Assembly (NCBI GenBank): GCA_014529385.2
Contig: CM043948.1
Coordinates: 75,230,791 to 75,294,790, forward strand
Direction: 5' to 3'
DNA from: Adiantum capillus-veneris
Lineage: Eukaryota; Streptophyta; Polypodiopsida; Polypodiales; Pteridaceae
DNA length: 64,000 bases
In this document: positions 42,301 through 52,829 of the stretch, in pieces
Numbering within the stretch: the first letter of the stretch is position 1
Layout of the letters: each line of letters begins with the position of its first letter
Notes under the pieces: model-generated
The model's input: the letters and a program-made list of their open reading frames with translations, nothing else
Databases searched by the model: none
What the model was told of the DNA's origin: nothing
Translations under genes and position numbers: made by a program

Positions 42301-43520
42301 AAGGCTTCATTACCCAAGTTATCTGTAAAGGTAAAATTCCCTTGTGCACAATGTATGTGGGCCCTATTTTGCTTTAGCCAGTCCATCCCTAATATCCCAT
42401 CAAAGAATCCTAAGGGTAGGGTTCGAAATTGGGCAGAAGTTGGGTGTCCCCCTAAATCAAAGTCAATTTTGCCTCCAGAGTGTTGAGATACTACCTCCTT
42501 GCCGTTTGCTAACTCGACAACTAGTTTGCTTGACGGATACTTATCTAGCTTAAGCTTTCTCATGCATCTGGGTGGAAGAAATGAAAGAGTACTGCCACAA
42601 TCTATAAGGAAGTTAACTTGTTCACCTCTGAGAGATCCTGGCGTATGAATGACTGCGTATTGCTCGCAACCATTGGAATTGTCAATTGCAGCATGCAGGG
42701 TTGCTCTCTCCACTGCTTCGTCACCCACAGTTGGTTGAACTACTGCGGCATTCACTCTGGCGGTAGCTCCACGCCCTTGCCCTCTGTTCATTCTTCCGCG
42801 TCCTCCTCTTCCATTAGCTTGGCCACACCCACGGTTATTCAAGGGTATGGCATTGGTGTTGGTCGCATGAATGTTCCTGGGGCAATTGGATCTGTAGTGT
42901 CCATGCTCGCCGCAACCATAGCATCGAACATCAGGGAACTCCATGGTTGTGGTGGTAGCCACAATAGGGCGCTGGTTATAGGTTTGGTTGGCTGGTCTGT
43001 TGTCCCAAGCAGTGTTCCTTGCCCTCTTTGCCCAATTATTCCTCCTATTCTGATTAGCCTTTTGTACTTCGAGAGCTAGAGGTTTAGCCCTCAACAAGGC
43101 ATCCTGAAGTGTTGACGGTCTAAGAGCCTCCAGCCGAGTGTTCAAGGGATCGATTAGTCCTTGACAGAACCTTGCCACCTGTTGTTCCAAGGTCATCTTA
43201 GGAGCATATCTCCGAAGAGTGACAAACTTTGCATAGTATTCTTCGACCGTTGAATTCAGCTGCCGAAGTGAAAAGAATTCGTTCATTCTCAAGGTCCTAT
43301 AGGCAGGTGGTAAATAACGTCCCATTATCGCAGCTTTGATGTCTTCCCAGGACTGGGAAGATCCCTTAATATCCATGTCCCTGCAATGTTGCTTCCGCCA
43401 TATCTTGGCATCGCCAGTCAGGCGGAACATCGCAAGCATGGTTTGATTTACGGGTTGGGTTCCCGCAGCTTCAAAGTAATCGTCCATGGCTTCCATCCAT
43501 ACTTCCGCATCTCTCTCCAT
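39361..43520 (-). pseudogene. Gag-Pol polyprotein of element E (single frameshift)
   Basis: From ATG 43520 the 826-codon frame covers Gag ([38 protein letters not shown]), a zinc knuckle [14 protein letters not shown], protease [15 protein letters not shown] and ILGMDWL, and [41 protein letters not shown], catalytic FFDDIL (DD at 41596-41601). Near 41070 one base appears missing. The next frame (from before 40983 to 39361) completes RNase H (VTDHKSLKWIF, GKENVVADGLSRK), integrase (HDSPTSGHPG...CLSCQ; SMDFVTG; SDRDAKF; HPQTDGQTERVN), GPF module YCGPFEIIK and chromodomain YVLETRERKLRNRTITEHL, VKWKDYPEEDSTWE. Gag motifs extend upstream of 43520 to about 43612 without an ATG, so the true start is uncertain. 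Repairing one base would in principle restore pol, but the present copy is broken. Confidence 0.92.
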
Positions 43521-43831
43521 ATTTGCCCCCTCACCCTTAAAGATTGGAGGTTGGTCTTGCTTAAGGAGGAGCTTCTTCTCTCGCGCTGCCGAGTACAGAG
43601 CAACATGCGGTACCTACATGGGTTATACGAAATTCTTGATACCATTACTTGAATTTCAAGATAGACACGAGACTTTAATAAAATTCAAAATTCCACTTTA
43701 TCAAGAGACAGAGGTTCAGAGACAAAAAGCACTTTATTGATGGAAATTTATTACAATCGAAACCCTTCAAGGTTTAGAATGACTGATGACCGCTTATTAC
43801 ATGGCTTTATGGATTTGCGTATAACATACGC

Positions 43832-44239
43832 CTAGGAAATGGTGTTGACATGATGCACTACTTCATTCGTGTAATAGTTCTTGTACACATTCTTGAGGGG
43901 ATAATAAACTAAGATGTCGGGCCGGAGTTCCGCTTTCAGTAATCCAAAGGTCTTGACTCGGTTTGCTGGAATCACATTGGTGACCTTCTCCAAGAGCCAG
44001 TCGTTGATGGTTTGGTTGGAGTTGCCCAAATCAGTCTGATCCAATCGTGTGGGCACCAAGTAGAATATCTCTATTACTCTCAACTCTTCTCCCCAACGTA
44101 TCTTCTTCAAGTCGGTAGCCAGGCATCCTAGCTTCCGAGCATTGATGTAGTAAACCCCTCCTGGAAATGTCCAATCAAGTTCCCATCCTTTGTCAATGCG
44201 AGTGGAGTGTGGCGTATAAGCCTTCAACAGTATCTCCAT
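43832..44239 (-). CDS. Small ORF of unknown function upstream of gag in element E
   Basis: A 135-codon open frame on the element's coding strand lies between the PBS (44435-44446) and gag. It begins MEILLKAYTPHSTRIDKGWEL and contains FPGGVYYINARKL, VIEIFYLVPTRLD and YYPLKNVYKNYYTNE. Composition is that of a folded globular protein (many aromatic and hydrophobic residues, no low complexity). I do not recognise a family. Extra ORFs upstream of gag exist in some plant gypsy lineages such as Ogre/Tat, but homology to those is not shown here. A TGA lies upstream in frame, so ATG 44239 is the first possible start. Confidence 0.55.
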   Translation of the reverse strand: MEILLKAYTPHSTRIDKGWELDWTFPGGVYYINARKLGCLATDLKKIRWGEELRVIEIFYLVPTRLDQTDLGNSNQTINDWLLEKVTNVIPANRVKTFGLLKAELRPDILVYYPLKNVYKNYYTNEVVHHVNTIS

Positions 44240-44434
44240 GACATCTCGCCTGAACTGGTAAACTGGGGATCTTCAAGCTTGCTCATAAATAAACTCAAAC
44301 ACTTGGAACTTCCGATATTCGAGCACGGGGTCTTCCTGCAACACCAATGCAAGGAATTCGGATCAACTACCTATATATTTTCAGTTCCTTTTAAATGTTC
44401 AAACAATACGACTTTATTTTCCCAGCCTAACCAG

Positions 44435-44446
44435 GCTCTGATACCA
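44435..44446 (-). promoter_or_regulatory. Primer-binding site of element E
   Basis: The minus strand reads TGGTATCAGAGC, two bases inside the LTR boundary. Plant initiator-Met type. Confidence 0.93.
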
Positions 44447-44448
44447 GG

Positions 44449-47226
44449 TGTGAGGTCCCCACCCCGTCGTATCAAACAACGGATCTGATGGTAAACCTGG
44501 TGGCCACTAGATCTATAGCGGAAGCAAACAAAATGGTTCAGGGTTCGACTAGCGGATGATCTCTCATCACAAAGTGAGTCGAGTTCGAGCCTACTAGCAA
44601 AGAGATCTAGCTCCACCTCACAGGGGAAGCGTACTTGAACTATCTAGCGATCCTATGACCCACCTTCCAAGAGGAGAGAAGCCTCGAGTGCCTTTTTCCC
44701 CATGTTTCAGAGGCACGTACTCTCGAGAATTCCCCGCTCTAGGGGCAATGAGCGTTACTAATATCGAGTAAGCACTATGGGGATAGAGAGTTCCCGACCA
44801 ATCGGGACCACCCATCTCGTAGGCATTGGCAACCTGAGCCAAGCCCCCACTTTCCACCCCCACACTCACACTTCTTCGGTGACCTAATTACTACCACAAA
44901 GGTTGTTCAACATAAATATTCCTTGTTTAATTCCGAATCACATGGTTCGTTAAAACAGCCCTTCAACCAGTATTGCAAACAACACCAAGACAGAATTCTA
45001 GTAAAAATTCTACTCAAACTTATTCATAAAAATTCCAATGTTCTGGAGGTACAACATCCCCCCTCCAGCGAGAGTTCACTCCTCCCGTTATCGCCTAGCT
45101 GCCCATACAACTAGGTATGTCCACCGCATAGAAAGCACGTCATGGACACTCCCACCGCATAGAAAGCAAGACGTGGGTTCCCACCGCATAGAAAGCAAGT
45201 CGTGGGTATCCACCGCATAGAAAGCAAGTCGTGGATTCAAGAGTCCTAACGAGTAACTCTGTCCCCTGTGATCAGTAGGGGGGTCAGGACTGATTCAACA
45301 ACGGAAATAAAATGAACATGTCGAGCTAAATCTTCCCTAGCAAACATTCTTTCCTCTTGCAAACAGCATACCCATCAAACATTACCTTCCTACTTTAGAA
45401 CTTAATGTATAATGATTTCAATGCCGAGGTTTCCGTCGGATTTCTCCAACATGTTTGGGGATATGAGCATTCCTAACTAGCGTATGCAATGTTAATTTAA
45501 ACAACTTGAATAAAAATATGATCTACCTCTTCCACTTCTTCATCGATGGCCCGTGTGATGGCCGGTATTTGCTCGTCCATGGGGGCCTTCCCCTTTTCGT
45601 TGACATTGCTCGTTCCTGCTTCACGATCATGGGCACCACCGAAGCGCGTCCTCTTAACCGGGGCCATTTCTCACTACTTTAAATGATTAGCTTGGAGAAA
45701 AAGCTAAGTTTCCCAAGCATCATAACAGTCCAATGGGTAGATTAGTGACATCAATTAATCCCTCCTATATGAGAGTCTAGATTTCTTTCATAAGCAATCA
45801 TTAAGGATGGCACGTAATCCTATGGGAACCGGCTCTAAGATAATTATTCGGCTTGCATGATCAAGAATAATTAAGATTTCACTATTAGAATTACCAGGGA
45901 ATTGGATTAAGTATGATTAAACTATTTCCTAGCAATTAGATGATGCAGATTTACCCTATGCATATGTGTGAGGAAAACCCAATTCTTAGAGACTTAGTGA
46001 CGGATTAATTTCTCCTTAATCACGTCTTAATGCATAAGAAAAATGAATTCAATTAAGCTGCAATGTTAATGAGTGATTACAATAGTGATTCTCTTCAATC
46101 TGCACAAATACTAGCTTACCGATTAATTACTATGCTATCTAGAGAGAGAAGATTCTGATAATTATGCTCTAATCATTAATCAAGAGTGAAGAATGACTGA
46201 TAATTCAGCTATGGAATGATGATTACATAATAAAGTACGAATAAGGAGAATTTAGAGAGTAGTCATAGAGATTTTCGACTAGGAATAGGCATAATGTATG
46301 AGAAATTTTGATGGTAGAGAAAGGAATTTATTGATAGCATTAATTTAACTGTCGTTATCGTGATTAAGAGCTGGTAATCTTCTCAATTTTCTGATCTAAT
46401 CGAGCCTCTTGAGATGAAAATTCGGCAGCACCTCCCTCCTAGCTTCTTCTTCAATAGGTGTGTGATTCGGCAGCACCTCCCCAATGTATGTGGGTGTGTG
46501 TGTATGCACTGTGTGTGTTTGTGATCATAAGTGTGTGTGTGTGTGTGTGTGTGTGTATGCAGGTCTTTAAATAGGCTCCTACAGGCTGAAAATCGATCAG
46601 GGTTGCTAAATGCATCTGGGAGCTTCTCCAGTTAAGCATGGCAAGTCCAGTTCTCTGCCCACCAAGTGTCACGTTGGCTTGGTTAACTGGTTCTGAGACT
46701 GAGTTGCAGGCTTGGCAGCTTTCCCAAGACTCCCACAAAGCAAGAGGGCGCCCCCTAGCTGCTAAAGATGATCTGGAGTGGCCTGGGACCTGTTCCCACA
46801 CAGTCCCGGGCCCCCGATACCTCCCCGGACAATTTTTAGGAAATTTGGTTCTAGGCTCAAACGGGTCATACGAATCGGATTTTGATGCCGTAAATTGCCA
46901 TACGAAGCTCTAACTAATCCGTACTGGCTTGAGTACCTGCCATATTTAGCAGCCCCCGGGGTCCAAAAATGCATCTTTTTCAAATTTGGGGTACGGGTGC
47001 AGTTTTTTGAGACGGTCGAGAATGGATGGGTCGGGTGACCAAAAACTTACTATTTTTGGAAAATTTTCACAAAAATTATTTTAATTCACATTTTGAAGCT
47101 TTATAACATTCTAAACATCATGGCACTGACAGAATCTGAAAAACTGCTAAAAATAGTAACTTTTTTCCATTATGATCATTTTATGGTACAAGGGTGCTCT
47201 TTTTGGTTGGGGTCAGAGACCTTACA
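44449..47226 (-). repeat. 5' LTR of element E
   Basis: 2778 bp, same length as the 3' copy. Minisatellite at 45120-45234 and (GT)n near 46530-46556. TSD CAAAA follows at 47227. Confidence 0.93.
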
Positions 47227-48926
47227 CAAAATGTGAGAGAAACGCATGGAGTGGTGAGTCCGTTACAACCTCCACCTCCTGGGTTTCAGTCGAAAGAAAG
47301 AAGGTATGAAATGGACGAAAGGACATTGCGATTCATTGCAAATAGCGTCTTATCTAGGTCAAAGCTTGCTTATAGACAAGAGGAAATGCTAAAAGAATCT
47401 CCTCAACCAGAGACAGATTGTCACAAAAGTTGTGACAACCACTTGGTCAAACAATGTCCTCATACGGAGATCACTGAAGTAAATGCCTATTGTCTTGAGT
47501 GTGGCATCACTCACTTGATCCCCGATTGCCCGAAAAAACCAAACCAAATCAGGAAAATCACGACAAATGTATTAGGGATTGTTCAGCTCCCTAGTAGCTC
47601 AGAAAATGAAAATGTTGTACCAGTTCAAGTAGTTACGAGAGCACAAGCTCAAAAGAAAGATGATGAGAATCCAGAGACAAAGAACACGGAAAGTGACATG
47701 AGTCCAAAGACAGATGATGGACCAAAGACAGACGCACCTAGTCAGAAAACCAAGAGCAAACGAAATAGTTGGAAAGCTAGAAAGACTAGGATGAAAGCAC
47801 ACAGGGAACGAGAGAAAAAATCCCTAGCTGAGAAGCTTACCGAAGCTGAGGAGAAGATAAAACAACATGAGGAAAAGGAGGCACCTTCTCTTAAACAGAT
47901 GGTTAAACCTCTAGAAGAACCATCCATGGATGAGAAACCGAGAAGTGCTAGTTCAGGAGGATCTGTGTTGGCAGAGAAGGTTAATGAGACATTAGATGCC
48001 CTCTTGAAATCCTATGATGTGAGGCTCAAAAATAGCCAAACCCAAGAACACAGGTGGATGACATATCCCGATGCGGAACTAGAAAAGCAAAGGTTTGAAA
48101 TGTGCCAGAAAATGAATCAAACAGCCCAAGCTTTACTAGAACCACTAGTTGAAAAACCTGAGGATGTGACCCGTGTCATGCCTACACAAGTAATCCCACC
48201 AAACAAGGAACTAAAAGAGCCAGATTCTAGTCATGAGCATAGACCAAACCTCAAAGACCCACCATTAGAACCAAGAATAGTATTGAATACCACGGATAAC
48301 TCTTCCGAGGGATTTCACCAAGCTATACCTGAGGATTGTAAAGAGATAGATGGTTTTGACGAATTGTGGAAACAAGTCAGAGAGGCCAATGAAGCCGATG
48401 ACCCAAGAAGACGAGTAGACAAGACTGGTGATGAGCGAGGAGTGTTTCTACCACCAATAGAGTAATTTGAGACTAGATCTCAAATGAATCTAGACGTGCA
48501 ATCGTGTTGGGGCGACAAAGGATCTGTACAATCTATGGATAGTCAACCCCATTCGCTAAGAACACTACCGCCCTACATGGGAGAGTACGAGACCAAGTCA
48601 GATGTGGTTGCAGTCCCATCAAAGAGACTGTCTCCCAACAAGGCCATCGATTCAAAGGGGCTAGTAGATATTCTATCTACCCCAGTCACCTATACAATAA
48701 TGTTAGCCAAGTTGCTCAGAATAAGACCAAACATGTGGGCTAATGTGGGTAAATGTCTAGAGAAATTTGGTGTAAAAACCCCAATGACTCAAATCGAGGA
48801 AGGCATCAAAGAGCTTGAAATGCCTCAACTAAATACTAGGCCAGTGCCATTAAACAAGGTAGGCGAGTATTACGAGGGAGAAGATGGAAACACCACCCTT
48901 CCTATGGAATTCAATGGTGTAAAACC
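47227..48926 (+). pseudogene. Gag of element D1, C-terminal part with zinc knuckle and charged helices
   Basis: The frame picks up immediately after E's target duplication as QNVRETHGVVSPLQPPPPGF. A variant zinc knuckle YCLECGITHLIPDCPKK (C-x2-C-x4-H-x4-C) lies near 47490-47540. A long Lys/Glu-rich, probably coiled-coil region follows (KTKSKRNSWKARKTRMKAHR, LAEKLTEAEEKIKQHEEKE). An in-frame TAA at 48463-48465 is followed in the same frame by 48484-48926 with LVDILSTPVTYTIMLAKLL and IRPNMWANVGKCLEKFG, a pre-protease segment seen in plant gypsy Gag. A frameshift at about 48925 leads to the protease frame. The work of this part would be nucleic-acid binding and particle assembly. Confidence 0.7.
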
Positions 48927-49865
48927 ATGGCAATCCTTGACAGTGGAGCTAGTGTGGCCATTGCAACCAAAGAGGTTTGGAAAAAATGGGGAAAACCTGC
49001 CTTGATATCCACACGAATGACCCTGCAGCTTGCAGATGGACACAAGGAAAAGCCCCTAGGACTACTAGAAAAAGTACTTGTTACTTCTTGTGGCATTGAA
49101 TATGAACACACTTTTGCTGTTGTTGACTTTGGCAAGAAGAACAACTATGACATCATTCTGGGAAGACCATTCATGCGACAATTGAAAATGGTCCAAGATT
49201 GGGGTTATGACCATATATACCTGAGACATATGGAAACCATAACAAAGATAAACATGAGGGACCATAGCTATAGGGATGTGATGAGAACACCGGTTGAGGA
49301 GTTTGATTCCGCCACAGTAGCAGGATCAGAACCTCCAGCTTGGTTAGGTAAGCCTAAAGAACTGTGGATGTGTGGAGCTTCACAATGTGGTAGCTTGAAA
49401 CGTGAGGAATGTATCCTAGAGCGGGCTATAGAGGATAGGGACTATATCCCAGAACCATGTCCTAAAGAAGAGTTAGAGCCTTTTGGATGGGAACTTGTCC
49501 TGGCTACTCTGGACGTGTGCGCCGTAAAGGATGATCCCACAACAAAGTTTTGTGATGAAAATGGCTATGATGTCGTTCCTTATTTTGCAGTGAGTGTAAT
49601 CCAGGAAAACGAAGAGAACCAGACATCAACAAGATCTCGACATAAGGAGAAAACAAAGAAATGTGGAGAATCAAAAGATGAAGAAGACGGCGAGTTCTAT
49701 GAATCTGTAGAACACTTCGAGCTTCAAGAAGATCAACGACCAGGGAATCAATGTCATCGCTACACGAATAAAGTGCATCAAAAGTGGATTCCAAAGTCCT
49801 CGGTGAAGACACAGCCACCACAAGCATCCTCATACATGGCTCCTAATAAGGATGCAAAGACTTAG
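48927..49865 (+). pseudogene. Aspartic protease region of element D1
   Basis: MAILDSGASVAIATKEVWKK supplies the D-S-G catalytic triad. The flap region, FAVVDFGKKNNYDIILGRPF and MRQLKMVQDWGYDHIYLRH complete a retropepsin of about 110 residues. The remaining ~190 residues are charged (EENQTSTRSRHKEKTKK...) with a first W-I-P-K motif near residue 290. A TAG at 49863-49865 interrupts the frame, which then continues in phase. The frameshift just before residue 1 separates it from gag. Confidence 0.78.
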
Positions 49866-50660
49866 CTAGGAGGAATACGACTAGAGCAACGAGCTAACAA
49901 TGCTCTAATCAATGGGCTAGAAAAGTCCTCCAAGAAAATACTACCCACGAGAAAAAAGACAGTAACTTTCCACTACCAGCCAAAAAATCAAGGGAAAGTA
50001 CAAGAAGTCAACCTTGCTGAGGATAGTAGCGATAGTGATGAATCTTACGACATCCCCTATCATCAACTCAGGTCATCACTATCACCAACCCCTTCAACAA
50101 CAACCATGACAGGTCAAAAGAACAGGACAACAAGTCAAAGACAAAAAGCTCGACAAATCTAGATACCAAAAAGCCAAATCGGCCAAAAACAGATATGGAT
50201 CAAGAAGACAAAGATCTCTAATGACAAATCACAAGATCCAGCATCAAAACAAAAACAAGGAAAGCGTGCACAAACGGGTAAGAATATCACAAAGTCGCAA
50301 GCTTTCACAACTCAGGTTTGGGCTCCAAAGAAGTTGATTCAAGCACAAAAAAGTCAGGAATTCATTTGGATTCCAAAACAACCACAGTATCAACTTTCAA
50401 AGCCTAAATCCCGTCCCCAACCAAGCGTACAAGGCCTGAAGCAAAGAACATTGTTGACTCACACAACAAAAAGGTGGATCCCAAAGAAGTCTCTTCAAAC
50501 AAAAACAAAGCACGGGCAAGTATGGGTTCCCAAACGAGAGCCAGCAACAAAACAGCCAATAAACGCAAAGAAATGGGTCCCAAAGAAGAACAACAAAACT
50601 GCTCTCAGTGCATCGCTGCTTGAATTCTTGCAATTCTTCCTACGATTACAATACAGTTAG
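49866..50660 (+). pseudogene. Basic C-terminal tail of D1 with W-x-P-K repeats
   Basis: The protease frame continues past the TAG as Lys/Gln/Thr-rich sequence with one more TAG (about 50160). It repeats a short motif: WIKK, WAPKK, WIPKQ, WIPKK, WVPKR, WVPKK, plus one copy whose Trp codon is now TAG. Spacing is 15-50 residues. No RT or integrase follows. The motif recurs in the D2 protein as WLPK, WLPK and WMPK. Function unknown; a repeated aromatic-basic linear motif could bind nucleic acid or a partner protein (inference). Confidence 0.65.
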
Positions 50661-52184
50661 AAGAGAGCAAGTCGCTTCAATCAAGCAACGATACAGGAGC
50701 TTCAAAGACCATTACATTGATTAGAATAGGAAGCCTCGCCAACAAATGCCAATAAGCAAATTGCTTATACCCACATCTTGCACAACATAAATCTTTTCCA
50801 TGCATTGATTGTGTATGCATAATTGGGCTACATTACAAGGCCTGCATAAGCACAACTTTTAATGGCCCAGGCACAACACATACCCTTAGCGATACCATGT
50901 CGTAAAGGATGACTCCAAATAGGAAGGGGGGAGGCATTCTGAATGCGGACCTAACATTATGACTATTAGAGGGCAATGTCTTGTGAGAGGCATTGAATTT
51001 TTTCGTTTTATTGTGATAATTTTTTGACGAAATTTAGAGTATATGCCCTCATAGTAGTGTTACAGAGGAGTATGGGGACAAAATCCATATATGAGCCCCT
51101 AGGGACATGTGTATAGTGTACATAGTATTTAGATTTCTATTTGAATGATTTTTCTTTTGTTAAGTTTTTTTAAGATTTTCTTTGTTTATTATTAAGAGAA
51201 AAAATAAAAAAATCCATAATCCACATGAAGAAAAGACTGACGAGAGGCCAAAGCACTACAAAGAGAAGAAGGTACAGGGAAACGATGAAACTTCACGAAG
51301 TATGTCTCAGCAACCACTACAACAGCCGAAGAACTTGTCACAAAGCAGTGTCAACATGCAATCGACAAGTCATATAAGTCAGAGTCGAGTAGCTAAGCCA
51401 CAAAATGAGTGAGGTGTCAGTCCCAAAGCTTCAAGTAATATTCTCTGTGGTCTAAGCGTCTTAGCTATTCTAGGTACTGCTCAAGCTGGAAGAGTTGAGC
51501 ATATTTACATTGTGTCGCTCATGCTCGTATAGGTGAGCAAAAGAGTTGAAGTCTAAGTACTTAAGTCTGGTGAAGTGAAGGAGAAGGTCCAAAAGACACT
51601 CACGTACTGAGCACAGTGAGATACGAGTGGAGAAACTTCTACGTCGACAACCCTTCTTGGAAAGGTGGAAGCTATTGAGACATCTTTTGATGTCACATGT
51701 GCTACATTTATTCCTCGAAACACCCATCATCTCCTTCTTTCACATTGCATGCTTTTGGTGACAAATTTCTCATATGCATATAGAGTGTCCCATAATTGGC
51801 ACTTGCATCAGGCACTCTTTCCATGTTTCACCCAAGCACACACCTTTCATGAACATATACTTCACGTTCAACTGCTCAACTCCAATAAGAGCGTATACCA
51901 AAGGCATTTTTTTCCCACCGGGTTTTTTTCCCTTTGGTCATCCAGGTTTTAGACCCTAATCTAAAGACACCTATCACCATCCTCTTGTACATATTCCTTC
52001 TACATCAACAATAAGGAAATGCTACTCAAATCAATTGACAAATGAATTGGAGCACCAATTTCAAATCATAGCATACTTCTCCTCAATGGCGAGTCGAAGA
52101 ATGGCCTACAATGACAACGCTGCAGACAACACTAACAACATGATTGCACAAGAACAAAGAAGTCCTCAATGACAAAGAGCAGAC
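50661..52184 (+). other. Spacer of element D1 between gag-protease and the helicase fragment
   Basis: Mostly AT-rich and non-coding. A purine run AGGAAGGGGGGAGG lies at 50919-50932. A 76-codon Lys/Gln/Ser-rich frame (51182-51412) resembles the D1 tail in composition but has no W-x-P-K. The block CCCACCGGGTTTTTTTCCC (51917 region) resembles 3' untranslated text of some plant gypsy elements. Nothing else is supported. Confidence 0.45.
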
Positions 52185-52800
52185 ATAAGGGTAATCAGAG
52201 GATCTCAAAATCTTGTCCTTGATAATGCGCATTGAATGCTCGGCAGGATTTTGAACCTCAAATTAGCATAATTAAGTCCTGGATTCGGTCTGACAGACAG
52301 ACTTTGCATTGGAGTGCAACTTGGCCTAAAGAAGTTAAGGGTTTAGCCATACAATTTCTACAAAATCCTTACAAAGTTGTCATTGGCTCACAAGATCAGA
52401 AATCCAATCACTCAATTCTACAGATTGTAGAAGTTTTTTCTAAGAATCACAAATACTCCGAATTGACAAATTTGCTGGAGCAAGTGATGGATGGAGCTTT
52501 CTCTATCCATGATGATAAGAGTCAAGTTAAACGACATTGGGTTCTTTTTGAATTTAGATCTGGGAGTAGACCTATAATGACAGAAACAGATGTTGCAGCT
52601 TGGAGCGTGGATGTGAAAGACATAAAGTTCATCATCAATTATGATTTTCCTGAATCATGTGAAGACTATGTACATTGGATTACTATGTACATTGGATTGG
52701 ACGAACAAGACAAGCTACTACAAAGGCTATAGTCTATAATTTCTTTACAACAACAAAACGACAGCAAAGACCACATCCCCATCGACAATCAGGTCATGTC
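52185..52800 (+). pseudogene. Captured DEAD-box RNA helicase fragment (DBP2/DDX5-like)
   Basis: The plus strand encodes NLVLDNAH (decayed DEAD box), then, after a frame shift, DFEPQISIIKSWIRSDRQT, LHWSATWPKEVKGLAIQFL (motif III SAT), NPYKVVIGSQDQKSNHSILQ, IVEVFSKNHKYSELTNLLEQ, SIHDDKSQVKRHWVLFEFRS, PIMTETDVAAWSVDVKDIKF (motif V region) and IINYDFPESCEDYVH. After a short duplication GRTRQATTKAIVYNFFT follows in another frame (motif VI and end). This is the second half of a DBP2/DDX5-type helicase. Compared with the family, roughly 27 residues between MDG and SIHGDKSQ are missing. No intron interrupts it. It lies in sense orientation inside D1, just upstream of the polypurine tract. Frameshifts and lost motifs make it non-functional. 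Confidence 0.85.
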
Positions 52801-52817
52801 GGGGAGGACATGAACGC

Positions 52818-52829
52818 GAAAAGGGGGAA
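52818..52829 (+). promoter_or_regulatory. Polypurine tract of element D1
   Basis: GAAAAGGGGGAA directly precedes TGTTGACCGC at 52830. It supports an LTR start there and shows that the helicase fragment lies inside the element. Confidence 0.75.

Larger units (their letters stand above)
36552..47226 (-). mobile_element. Element E: young chromodomain Ty3/gypsy retrotransposon
   Basis: Two 2778-bp LTRs (36552-39329, 44449-47226) start TGTGAGG and end CTTACA. They are flanked by the perfect duplication CAAAA (36547-36551, 47227-47231). PBS, a small unknown ORF, a Gag-Pol polyprotein and a polypurine tract lie in minus-strand order inside. By eye I count some 30-odd differences between the LTRs, so it is the most recent large insertion here. 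One clear frameshift in pol and a stop upstream of gag's first ATG are the visible damage. Confidence 0.95.

Noticed and set aside
52185-52800. Host helicase pseudogene unrelated to D1
   Set aside because: Not excluded completely, but the sense orientation, lack of introns and the polypurine tract plus LTR start immediately downstream (52818-52830) place it inside the element.
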